Assembly: GCA_026770025.1 (NCBI GenBank)
Contig: JAMXDE010000016.1
Span: forward strand, 558,001-622,000
Direction: 5' to 3'
Length of the DNA: 64,000 nt
Origin: Craspedostauros australis
Lineage: Eukaryota; Bacillariophyta; Bacillariophyceae; Mastogloiales; Achnanthaceae
Shown piece by piece: positions 34,658-44,973 of this stretch (position 1 is its first letter; each line of letters begins with the position of its first letter). Under the pieces are notes generated by a model. That model saw only the letters and a program-made list of their open reading frames with translations. It searched no databases and was not told the DNA's origin. The translations under genes were made by a program, and so were the position numbers.

Positions 34658-35932
34658 TTAGTCATCGAGAAGCGCTCTTCTCAGCTTCTCACGTTGGTCC
34701 GCATCGAAGCCGATCCAGTCGCAGTAGCCTTCGACGCTGCCGTAGCTCTCCTTGATCGCCGCGAGGGTGTCCCGCATGGCCTCCGGCGGCGCGCTGAGGA
34801 AGGTCTTCGGGTCGATGCTTCGTTGCGACAGCGCACCCACCATGGCCTTGTGGTCGTTCATCTCGGCGTAGACGTTGGCGGACAGCGTGTAGTCCTCGAC
34901 GATTTCGTCGGCCTCGACGTCGCAGATGGACAGGATGATGGCCGAGATCATTCCGGTGCGGTCCTTGCCCGCAGTGCAGTAGAAGGCGATGGGGTGGTGT
35001 TGCTTGTCGGCGCACAGCTCCAGGACGTACTTGATGCCCGGCGACCCAAACCGGAGGAGGAGTTCGTTGAGCATGAGGAGGCCGCCGTCGTTGATCTCCT
35101 TGAGGAATGGCTTCTTCAGCGAGTTCCAGATGCGCTTGCTGAGCACGGCTCCCGGCGCCTTGAGGGCCGATCGCGCCAGATCGCGCTTCCTCAGCTTGGA
35201 CACGGTGCCTCGGACGTACTTGAACTCATTCATCAGCGAGACAAAGTGGCGCTCCTTGCGACCGGACGACAAGGCGAGCTGCTTGCTGGCAGGCAAGCTG
35301 GTTGGATCATCGCAATCAAATTCGCACAGCACCTCATCCTCTACATCCACAGTGTCGTCGGCAGAGTTCTTACCATTTCCACGCCGGAACCGCTTCTTGA
35401 TGGGGCTTTCTCCCTGCTTGAGCTCCTTGAGGCAGTCCTCCTGGCCCCTCTTGTTTTCCATCCAGATGAGGTCGGTAAACCCGTCGAAGGCCTCGCTCAT
35501 GAGCTTGGGATCGTCCTTGAGCTCTGTCGGCGATCTGAGGTCCACCAGCGTCCGTATGCCGATGGTTTCGAAGAGCAGCTCGCGGTCCTCCTTGGTGGCA
35601 TCGCCCAGCCTGCCGGTGCGGTAGACGCGTCCCGGCTTGATGGGTGAATTCTGCACCGAGGCCAGATCGCGAGCATTCTTGACCTTCGCCAGGCCCAGGT
35701 TGCGTTCCTCGCAGAGCTGCTTGGTGCGGGCCTTGAAGCTGGCCTCGCTGGCATCATCCGACATGTATATTCTGAAATTCCGGGCACCCTCACATGATCG
35801 AGCATTTGTGATGGACGATGGCATCAAGAAGGTCTTTGACGTTGGTGCGGGCGCAAAGGCATCGACCTGCACACGCAGCATCTCGCTGGATGCCGCGAGC
35901 ATCACCCCCAGGCTCTGTATCGTGAACTTCAT
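34658..35932 (-). CDS. Plastid-targeted tyrosine-phosphatase-like protein
   Basis: 424 residues, ATG at 35932. Residues 1-25 form a signal-peptide-like segment ending in the DAFAP motif (A25/F26; MKFTIQSLGVMLAASSEM...). A Phe at this cleavage site is the hallmark of bipartite plastid presequences in diatoms and related heterokonts. The catalytic loop is C319-TAGKD-R325-TG (AFYCTAGKDRTGMISAI), the C-x5-R signature of the bacterial/fungal-like Y-phosphatase-3 class. Supporting blocks are GRVYRTGRLGDATKED and IRTLVDLRSPTELKDDP near the N-terminal side of the domain, as in that class. A ~110-residue charged insertion (about 160-270) separates the two halves. Likely a cysteine-dependent protein or inositol phosphatase inside the plastid; the substrate is unknown. 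Confidence 0.85.
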   Translation of the reverse strand: MKFTIQSLGVMLAASSEMLRVQVDAFAPAPTSKTFLMPSSITNARSCEGARNFRIYMSDDASEASFKARTKQLCEERNLGLAKVKNARDLASVQNSPIKPGRVYRTGRLGDATKEDRELLFETIGIRTLVDLRSPTELKDDPKLMSEAFDGFTDLIWMENKRGQEDCLKELKQGESPIKKRFRRGNGKNSADDTVDVEDEVLCEFDCDDPTSLPASKQLALSSGRKERHFVSLMNEFKYVRGTVSKLRKRDLARSALKAPGAVLSKRIWNSLKKPFLKEINDGGLLMLNELLLRFGSPGIKYVLELCADKQHHPIAFYCTAGKDRTGMISAIILSICDVEADEIVEDYTLSANVYAEMNDHKAMVGALSQRSIDPKTFLSAPPEAMRDTLAAIKESYGSVEGYCDWIGFDADQREKLRRALLDD

Positions 35933-37086
35933 GCTGCTTGGGTCTGCTTCTCTGTAGAGAGCTTGGCTCGCGTGAGAATGCGTGTGCGTTTGGGCGCGTG
36001 TGTCTGTCACTCCGTCGCTTCAATCAAGCAATCCACACTGACTTGGATGCGTGGATGGATGGATGCTGGGATCGCGGATTGATCTTGCCACGTTTCTCCA
36101 CAGTGATCTCTGTTTGCTCCTTTCTCTTCGGCACTCAAATCGTGCTCTGGAATGCCCCGGAATGCTCTACTCTGCTGTGCTGTGCTTGACCCGCAGATTG
36201 ATGCCAAGAATCAGATCAGTTAGTTCTCTTGATGTGCTCCAACGCTCTCCGTACGATTGCAACGCTTCTCGATGCTGTCTTCTCTCGCTCTCACTCTTCC
36301 TGCGTGGATGGATGCTTTGTCACGGCGCCTCTCTGCTTCCAGTTGGCGTTGTGTCGATGTCGTCGTTGGTGGCGAAGTATGCTACGCTGTGTGGATGCAG
36401 TGGCGGACGTCGCTGGGATGTGTCCGATGCCATCGCAACGACGCAAGGGTCGGAGTGCGATGATCGAACCGACACGTGGGCATGATGTCGCTGCGCAACG
36501 ACGGTGGCCGATCGTCATGGTCAACATCAACATGGCGTTTTGGATCTCGATCAACACAGACGATCGTATTTGTCTGATGCCGCTGATCCGCCAATCAGAG
36601 CGTTTACCACAGCAGCACAGGCACCAACTCATGACCATGTCGAAGGCATTCGGTCGAGTCGAAGAAGCGGCGAGGTTGGCGCCATTTTTCGGTTGGACCA
36701 TCCCACAAGACAAAAATCCGCGCTGGCAGAAACAATTCGAACCGTCCTGGTGGGATCTGATGGTGCATGTCCTGTGAATGGATCAACGAACCAACGGGTC
36801 AACGGGCCAACGGGTGGCCTAATCAACAATGTCCGAGGGGGAAATCAAATCACAAGCACATGAGCACATGCAGACAGCAAGGCATGAATGGAGCAACGTG
36901 GAATGACATGGGTGAATGAATGGGAAGAGAAGCGGAACAACACAATGGCACGAAGACGTTCGCATCCGTGTGGATGAGTGGTGATTCGGTTTGAGAAATT
37001 GACGGTGATCGCAGGTGCAGTTGCTCGGCAGTAGATCATGTGACGATCATGGTGCATTGATTGATTGATTGATTGATTGCTGCTGC

Positions 37087-37117
<31 letters not shown>

Positions 37118-37655
37118 ATGAGGTTGCTGCTTTTGCATAGCTCATAAAACTAAACTTGAATCAAACCAAATCAACTCAATTCCAACTACTCAACGTCCTC
37201 TCTCCCTCTTTTCCTTCCCTCCAACAAATCACTCGTATCAGCCACCACTTGTTGATTGCATTGCCACAACACCGTTCACACACAACACGCAACACTCTGC
37301 CTCCAACCTCCCACAGCATTCATCTACTGCACGCTTGAACGCTCAACACCCAAGAAATCGATTTCGCATCACAGCAGGCCGCAGCTACACATCCAAGAGA
37401 AATCCACTGAGCGCTCCAGCAAAAAGTAAGCGCAAGGGTTGATCGTCGTTGATGATGACACTGACTGATGACGACAAGGCTGGCACTTGAGATGGATTCT
37501 GCGGTATATCGAGGGATGAGGATGCCTAAATTTACCCCTCGCAACGGAGTATCACGCTCACCTCTTGCCTTTGCGCCTGTCCTGCTGTCCAAACCTTCCG
37601 CAACACAGTGGCATCCATCATTAGACCAGTCACACCATCGCCTGCATCATCTCCG
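35933..37655. other. Divergent intergenic region
   Basis: Separates the phosphatase-like gene (minus) from the acidic protein at 37656 (plus). It holds the simple repeats at 37056-37118. A GTAAGC at about 37426 and a CACAG at 37607 could bound a 5'-UTR intron of the downstream gene. No coding region recognised. Confidence 0.45.
37056..37118. repeat. (ATTG)n followed by (GAT)n microsatellites
   Basis: About six units of ATTG (37056-37079) run into CTG and then about ten GAT units up to 37118. Two different simple repeats abut. Confidence 0.9.
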
Positions 37656-38582
37656 ATGAACGAAGTGGCGTTCGATGGACACGATATGGTTGAATCCAAC
37701 GCAGTGTCGTTCACACCAGACGGCATCATTCATCGCCGCGATTTTGGAGCTTCATCCATATTCGTGGACACCTCCTCCACCAACTATGGATGGGGCACCA
37801 CCGATCACATGTCTAATGAGTTCGAGGATTTCGATGCCGAAGACGATGACGACGATGGATTCCCAATCCCTCGGCGCGTCTTTTCATTCGACGAGTGGGC
37901 GGAACCAACCAACAGCCACGACAACGATCTGAATGAGGATGGTGCCAAGAACGGTCATGACGACAGTGACGATGATTTCCATGGTGTCGATTTTGAGCAC
38001 AATTTCAGAGACGACGGCGCCACAGTCAATTATCACAACGACGCGAGATTGCTTGATGGAGATGAGGGTGTGCGAGACGAGCCGCCGCAGGATCCGCGCT
38101 TGCCAAAGTTCTTTTCCTTCTCGGATTGGGAGCAACGCGACACGAGTTTGTACCGCCACCAGCGATCCACATTCACACTCTACCAGCGTCCAACGTCAAT
38201 CCAGCGACTCGCATCACCCATCTCGTGCGAGCCGTCTCTGGCACTCAATCAATGTCCCAGCATCCCGCGGCTGTTTCCATTGCGGTTGGTGGAGGAGGAT
38301 GCTCCGTTGTTCGATGGAAATCACATGAACTCCGCGAAGGATGACTGCGGGCGCCACCATGGCAACGATCAAGGCTGCGTCTCTTTTGAAGACTGCGCAA
38401 CAAACGTGCTACCCGCCGTCCCGCTGATGCCACGCGCGGTGCACGTGCCGTGCGAACTGGGCGTTGACCGACAGCAGCGCCGATCCTCTCGCACCAAGTC
38501 GAGGTCCAAGTTGCTGCGATTCCGCAGCTTCCTCCGCAAGCTTCAGACCGGCAACAGGGTGCGCAACAGCAAACAGCGCTGA
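37656..38582 (+). CDS. Acidic protein with two FSF-x-[DE]-W motifs, unknown function
   Basis: 308 residues, ATG at 37656 (MNEVAFDGHDMVESN). No family recognised. The first 130 residues are strongly acidic with an Asp run (FDAEDDDDDGFPIP), rich in Asn and His. Two near-identical short motifs occur about 90 residues apart: RRVFSFDEWAE and PKFFSFSDWEQR. A Leu/Pro-rich middle precedes a very basic C-terminus (QQRRSSRTKSRSKLLRFRSF...LRKLQTGNRVRNSKQR), which could be a nuclear signal. No signal peptide or membrane helix. It is likely a disordered adaptor, but that is inference from composition only. Confidence 0.7.
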   Translation: MNEVAFDGHDMVESNAVSFTPDGIIHRRDFGASSIFVDTSSTNYGWGTTDHMSNEFEDFDAEDDDDDGFPIPRRVFSFDEWAEPTNSHDNDLNEDGAKNGHDDSDDDFHGVDFEHNFRDDGATVNYHNDARLLDGDEGVRDEPPQDPRLPKFFSFSDWEQRDTSLYRHQRSTFTLYQRPTSIQRLASPISCEPSLALNQCPSIPRLFPLRLVEEDAPLFDGNHMNSAKDDCGRHHGNDQGCVSFEDCATNVLPAVPLMPRAVHVPCELGVDRQQRRSSRTKSRSKLLRFRSFLRKLQTGNRVRNSKQR

Positions 38583-39949
38583 ACGTGGGCATGTGATATT
38601 GTCGATGAGGCAAAACGGTCGCTGTGATCGCGATGGCATCAAAGCGAAGCAGAGCGCAGCAACGCAAACCAAACTGAATCAACTCAACTGAAGACTGATT
38701 CGGCACAAACGCACACTCAATCAAAGGGGAAACAGAGGCACATGAAGAAAACAGAGAGACCGAGACTCCATACCAATACAAACATGCATAAGAACATCCG
38801 ACACGAACGGAACCATAGTTAATACTCTAACCAGAAAACAAACAAAATGTTGTTCGAAGTGTCACGCTCCTCCGCGAGCTGATTGAATTCAAAATGGAGA
38901 TCCATGTGTGCTTCGGCACTGGTTCAAATTCAAAGTTTGAGCTTCTATTGGTATAGATGAAGCGTGAGGAATCATCTCTCCACAAGTGCCGAGTGAGAGT
39001 CTAACCATGGGCCATCCTGTTACGTCTCCATCCATCACTCTCTCTCTGTCTCTCTCTCTCCGGAGGCTACGATTCACTCTAGAGTATCTAGTATTCTTCA
39101 CGCGTGACTAATCAGTGGATGCATGTCTCGATTCAAACGACCACATAGTTGGAGATTGGTGTTTGTTGCCTTTGGACGAATTGTGGCGAATCATTTTGCA
39201 GTCTGTCGTGGATGCGTTGACGTCAGATTGCGGCGATGAGTTCCGGTCTGCTGTCGTCAGTGCGACAACCAACCAATCGCCGCGATGCAAATGGCTGACG
39301 ACGGCTGACGGTTGGACAGCGTGATTGGCTTGTTCCAACGAATCAGGGACATCGATCCGACGAAGGCGAATTTTTTGTACTGGAGACATCAACGATTCGT
39401 CTCTTTCACCACACATCAGTGGAAGTCAACGAGCCATCGCGTGACGAAGAGCCACCAACTCAATGTGAGGTGATCAGAAGCTGCACTCCTTGGCTTGGCA
39501 CCGTGTTAGCCATCACCAACCACCAATTCCGATCGCAATCACCACAGACCAACCAGGCTCCACACAGAAGAAGAGCCAGAGAGAAGAGAGAGGCGCTGTG
39601 CAACCACCCATCAACACATCAAGAACACATCAATCATCTCCCCCTCCACTCTTCAACACATCAAGGCCACAGAAGATACAGCAGTAAAGTACCGCTGCCA
39701 CTCGTTTTCCGCAGATCACGGCCACCCATCATCACAGAGCACATCACACTACATCACGTCACATCACGTCACATCACATCACATCACGGAACAAAGGGTT
39801 GATCATCTCCCATCTGAACACAAACACAAACACCTCCAGCTGTGGCAACATCCACATCCACACTTTGTGGTGACACCGATCTCCAATCAATTCCATTCCA
39901 TCGGGCTGAATCCAATTCCGGAGCACTGATACAAACAAAGCCGTGCCGG
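38583..39949. other. Intergenic region with a CATCAC repeat
   Basis: It holds the repeated TCACATCACG/ACATCAC tract at about 39740-39788 just ahead of the transporter gene, and CT-rich stretches near 39030-39065. No gene seen on either strand. Confidence 0.5.
39740..39788. repeat. Degenerate ACATCAC repeat
   Basis: Repeated CACATCAC units (five to seven copies, partly shifted by CG dinucleotides) about 165 bp upstream of the transporter ATG. Probably 5' UTR or proximal promoter. Confidence 0.8.
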
Positions 39950-42319
39950 ATGAAGACAGCAAACAGACGATTGGCAGCATTCTTCTTCTGGTCCTGCTTC
40001 CTCCAGCTGCGCTTCTTTGGAATTGTGTCGAGCACCGCATTTTCCTTGCAGCACAACTCACAAGTCAGGAATACCCAGGGACGGCCACCGGCGAACAGCA
40101 ACGCAAGCAACAAACAACACAGACACATCCACATGTTCTCTCGTTCGCCACTCTCGCAGCGTGGAGGTTCCACATCGGCGATCTACGCCGACTCGTCATC
40201 CAGCGCCGATGCCAACAATGGTGATGCCAGCAATCCACAGCGAGAGCCATCAGAGCAGCAATCGTCATCGTCGCTATCATCATCCACTGCTGCAGCGGTA
40301 GACGCGTCAGAGATGAGCATGTTCACCAAGGTCCGACGGACCGTCTTTCCTATCCACGGCGAGCACGAGGTCAAGAAGTTCATGCTCATTGGCGCCATCA
40401 AGTTCTTCATCATCCTGGCCTTGACGCTGACACGGGACACGAAAGACACGCTCATCGTCACGCAGTGTGGCGCGGAAGCCATTGCATTCTTGAAGGTATG
40501 TACATTCTCGTACACAATGGACAGGCATCATTGGATGGCACAATGGCATGATTCCCGAGATTCAGGAATCTCCGAATCTGGCTGAGCGGGGAAAAAAGGC
40601 CTGACAGCGAACAGTGAGGCCTTCGCAAAGATGCAGAAACTGACATGAGCAACTGCAACTCCGAGCGTGTTGTTTCATTTGTCAGGCCCCATCATTCTGC
40701 ACTTCTCCACTTCATGCCATTCTTATCAAGTCTGATCGACCCACACAAACAACCTCTAACACCATCACACCATTTGTATCCCCCTTTCATCAACCGTTCC
40801 CAACGCGACAACCATCCCATCAATTCCTTGACACATCGATATGATCGCCACTGTCATTGCCAACGCACATGCACAACGCGCAAACCGCACAAATGCAAAT
40901 CACGCACATACACGCGCGTAGATCTATGGAGTGCTCCCATGTGCAACAGGCTTCATCGCCCTGTACTCCAAACTCTCCAATGTGCTCAGCAAGAAAACTC
41001 TTTTCTACGCGACGTGCATCCCCTTCTTCATCTTCTTTGGGATCTTCGATTTCTTCATCTTCCCCAACAGGGCGTTCCTCCACCCAAGCATCGAGGCTGT
41101 TCAGGCTTTCCTGCCAGGTGCAGCCACTGCGGGAGGCATGGCCGTCCTGGCCAAGATAATATCGAACTGGACTTCGGCCCTGTTCTACGTGATGGCTGAG
41201 CTCTACTCCTCCGCTTCCGTCGGCCTCCTCTTTTGGCAGTACGCCAACGACGTCGTGTCAGTCGATCAGGCGAAGAGGTTCTACCCGCTCTTTGCACAGA
41301 TGAGCGGATTGGCGCCCATCGTGGCAGGGCAGTTCATGGTGCGGTATGCCAGCAAGGCACCCAACTTCGGCTCTTCGTTGCACCGTCTCACAGCGGCGAT
41401 CTCCTTCGCGGGCATGATGATTTGCTACTTTTACAATGCCAGCGGGCGTTACCTGCAGCGCACGGAGGGAATTGGTGGACCCAACGCGGATGAAACAGCA
41501 GCGGCCAACAGCACCAGCCCGCAGAAGAGCAAGAAGTCCAAGCCAAAAATGTCCATGTCGGAATCAGCCAAGTTCCTGGCATCGTCCAAGTACCTGCGCC
41601 TGATCGCCACGCTGGTGTTGGGATACGGTCTGAGCATCAACTTCACGGAGATCATATGGAAGTCGCTGGTGAAGAAGCAGTATCCCGATCCTCTCGATTA
41701 TCAGCGGTTCATGGGCAACTTCTCGTCCGCCGTCGGACTGAGCACCTGCATCGTCATCTTCTTCGGCGTCCATGTCATCCGGTTGCTGGGTTGGCGCGTT
41801 GGCGCCATGGCCACACCCGCCACCATGGCAGTATTGGCGCTGCCCTTCTTCTCATGCATCCTCATGGGCCTGGACAGCCCCACGCGGTTGAGGACAGCCG
41901 TCATCTTCGGAACCATCCAGAGTCTGCTGAGCAAGACCGCCAAGTACGCTTTGTTCGACCCCACCACGCAGATGGCGTACATCCCTCTCGATGACGAATC
42001 CAAGACCAAGGGCAAGGCAGCGATCGACGTGCTGGGCAGCCGAATCGGAAAGAGCGGCGGTTCGTTGATCCAGCAAGGACTCGTCTTCATGTTCGGCAAC
42101 ATCATCAGCGCGGCGCCGGCCGTCGCCATGATCTTTTACTCCGTCCTGTTCGGTTGGTTGACCTCGGCCAACACATTGAGCGGTCTGTTCAATGAGAAGT
42201 CTGCGGAGAAGGAACGCGAAGCCAACCTCGCGGCCGATGACAGCGACGACAACACGGAGGTCAGCACCGATGGTAGCGCGAATAGCAACGACAACGAGAT
42301 GGAGAAGAAGATGCAGTAG
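39950..42319 (+). CDS. ADP/ATP (nucleotide) translocase of the plastid/parasite (TLC) type
   Basis: Nucleotide transporter of the TLC family, which includes the plastid envelope NTT proteins. Exon 1 is 39950-40495 (ATG 39950, donor GTATGT), exon 2 is 40922-42319 (acceptor GTAG); 647 residues, phase 0. The join gives AIAFLK then IYGVLPCATGFIALYS, as expected for the family. The N-terminus MKTANRRLAAFFFWSCFLQL...SSTAFS is a hydrophobic leader with A30/F31 at an STAF-type plastid cleavage site. The membrane domain begins near residue 125. Conserved blocks include TRDTKDTLIVTQCGAEAIAF, SKKTLFYATCIPFFIFFGIF, and AKYALFDPTTQMAYIPLDDES near the C-terminus. The last ~50 residues are Asp/Asn-rich and cytosolic-looking. 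Exchange mode (ATP/ADP or other nucleotides) cannot be read from sequence. Confidence 0.9.
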
Positions 42320-43501
42320 GCGGCTCTTTCGATTTGGTGGTGATGATGATGCATCCACAGCATGTCGAGCTCGAGACACCATTCCCAAAATAATACTAGG
42401 CCGCCACTTTTATGATGAATAGCATGTGCAATGTTCATGGATGCATGGTTTCCAACGTGTGAGGCCGTTGTCCTCTGTCGGAAACAGTTGAATTCCGAGA
42501 TGATGGGCAAAGAATGTGTCTGTGTGCGTGTTAAGTCTACTGAAATGAACAAAGGATGAGTGCACATCCTGATGTGTTCCAAACTACTCGTAGTGTTGCA
42601 GTAAATGTAGAATCATCCGCTTTCCTTTGCAAATACTCCACCCCATCAATACGAAGCGCTCCAACATTGGGTAATTCCATTGAGATCATGGCAATGTACT
42701 CAGAGGTATGACGATGACCAAGAAGAGGTTGGATGCCAATGACATGGACGAGTATCTCTGTGACGGCAAAGCGGTTCCCCGTCCCGTGATCTTTCGCGCC
42801 TCTGGATTTCTTCGTTTTGGTTGGCGCCTTCTTCTGAGTTGGTGTGGAAATTCTCATGTGTTTTCTTCTTTTCGTTCTTGCGAATCCAAGAGGCGTTACG
42901 AAGACCACATCACCGAGAGTTCCCCGCTGCGTTCGTGCACAGGAGCGATGGCCTGGGAGCGAAACGAGGCGCCTTGTCCTCGCCACCAACTTCATCTCAA
43001 GATCGTGCGTTATTCCGAGCACAAAGAAAGAAGACAGCTCTGTTTACCAACCTTTGGAGGCACAGAAGCCACATCATCCCTTGGAGGTTCAGACCACTCC
43101 ATCTGTGAAGAAAAGAAGAGACGAAGAAGAAACGATAACCCAGACCTCGCAACACACAACATAAGAACAGGATAAGTCACAAACCACAAGAACTTCAGCA
43201 CAACCAGTAAGTGGAGTTGAGCACGAAGAAAGCGACATCACGATAAGAACAACAACACCATCGACAACATCAACATCAACATCAACAGCATCAGCATCGC
43301 GACTTCGAGGATCAGAGAGATCCCGCTTGCATCTCCACTCTCACGCCATTGCATTCTGTGACATCTGCCCTCACTCGTGCCGTATCACAGTTGAGTGCAG
43401 CGGATATTCACACCAGTAGACACAATTAGACAAGACCACATTCCCAAATCAAGCCACAACACAACAAACCACAACAAACCACAACAAACCAAACCAACAG
43501 A
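42320..43501. other. Intergenic region; one weak minus-strand frame
   Basis: A 161-codon open frame on the minus strand (42537-43022) has a Lys/Arg-rich middle but no recognised motif, and the opposite strand is also open, so I do not call it a gene. The last 60 bp before the RING gene are CACAACAAAC repeats (about 43451-43497), probably 5' UTR. Confidence 0.45.
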
Positions 43502-44652
43502 ATGTCGAGCAACCCCTCCGATGGCCTGCAATCCAATGAGTACGACATGGACATCGAGAATGGATTTCGGGTCGTCGGCATCGTCTTCGCCTTCCTCGTC
43601 GTCATGGTCCTGCTGCGGTTTGGCGTCAACATGTGCATCGATGCGGCCGTGCTCAGGGATCAGGACTCCTTGATGCGGACCATCGGCGAATTTCGGCGCA
43701 AGATCTGTCCGTGGTGGCGTCCGCGGACGCAGCCGGCGCAACCGCCCGAGACGCAGCTCGTCACGATGGACCAGCTGGTGCGGGGGCTCAATGCGGAGCA
43801 GAAGAAGGAACTCTTCTCGACGATCCTGCAGAGCAAGGTGCGTGCTCGTGCTTTCCTGCGATTGTTGCACGGGTCTGCAGATGCCAATCGTAGATGTGAT
43901 GCATGCAAGTACGATGGCCAGCATGTGCTCGGATGCTCTCTCTCTCTCTGTTTGCTCGCTGTGTGTCATGTGTTGTCATGCTGCCATGGCTGCTGTAGTG
44001 AGCTGTTCACACAAGCGCCAACAAGTCTTGCATTGGATTGTGTTGCATTACGATGTATTTCAATGATCAACCCATCTCATGTCGCTCCATTCCATCATAT
44101 TCCTCTCTTTATGGGCTCGACCTGGGCAATGCATCCAACATAATTCCTTCTCAAATCATGTGTGTCCACTGCTGCGCATGCCAGGTCGTCACATCGGATG
44201 ATATCGCCGAATGGCGATGCGACAAGCGCGCCATATCACCGCAGCAGATGGAAGAGGGTCAGCCATCCAAAAAGCACGATGAAAAGCACAATGACAGTGA
44301 TGCAAAGAACAGCAAAGACAAAACTCATGACGATGATGACAACGACCACAGCATGCAGGATAATGACGACGCCAGCCACCAGCACAATTCCACCAACGAT
44401 CATTCCAGCAGATGCTCCCAAGGCCTGCTATGCTCCATATGCTTGCACGATATCGATGCAGGCAACCGGGCCACCTCCCTGGCTGTGTGCGGGCACGTCT
44501 TTCATCAGGAATGCATCAGCCAATGGCTGTGCCTCGATCGCGGTTCCCGCGATTGTCCCTACTGCCGCACGGAAATAATATCGCAGCAAATGATGGAGGA
44601 TGCCTACCGGCGTCGGCAACAGCAGCAGAATGGATCGTCGTCCGATCCGTGA
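43502..44652 (+). CDS. Membrane-anchored RING-H2 protein (putative E3 ubiquitin ligase)
   Basis: Two exons, 43502-43837 and 44185-44652, phase 0, donor GTGCGT, acceptor GCCAG; 267 residues. One membrane helix near the N-terminus (about 23-43: RVVGIVFAFLVVMVLLRFGV) is followed by a short linker. The first half also has ETQLVTMDQLVRGLNAEQKK, an amphipathic segment ahead of the exon boundary. The second exon begins with a charged, Asp/Asn/His-rich low-complexity stretch, then a RING-H2 finger: CSICLHDIDAGNRATSLAV, CGHVFHQEC and DCPYCRTEI (C-x2-C ... C-x-H-x2-H-x2-C ... C-x2-C). This resembles RNF13/ATL-type single-pass E3 ligases. Substrate and membrane are unknown. Confidence 0.85.
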
Positions 44653-44973
44653 AGTCAACAACGACGCAGCGATGGTGACGAAGTATCGGATCACGGCGTT
44701 GGTGATTGAAGGACGATGGATTGCACACGTTTTCGAGTGCTCACTCATTGGTGACACAAAGAGTTGAATGGTCGATCAGTTAAGTTTGCAACTCCAATTT
44801 TATTTTGAACAAATCCTTCACGCCCATTAGTACGGCTTTGTACGCAGGTGACCACACCAACAAAGCCCCTACCTACCTCTCTCGGGAGACACGTTCAGCA
44901 CACGAATTGCAGTCGAAGAAAAGCAGACTCATCAGAATACTCTATGATTGTTTGCGTGTGAGCATTATTCGGA
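44653..44973. other. Convergent 3' spacer
   Basis: Between the stops of the RING gene and the AGC kinase. Nothing recognised. Confidence 0.4.

Noticed and set aside
42537..43022. 161-codon minus-strand open frame between the transporter and RING genes
   Set aside because: No recognised motif, overlapping open frames on the opposite strand, and no clear splice partners. It may be a last exon, but I cannot support it.
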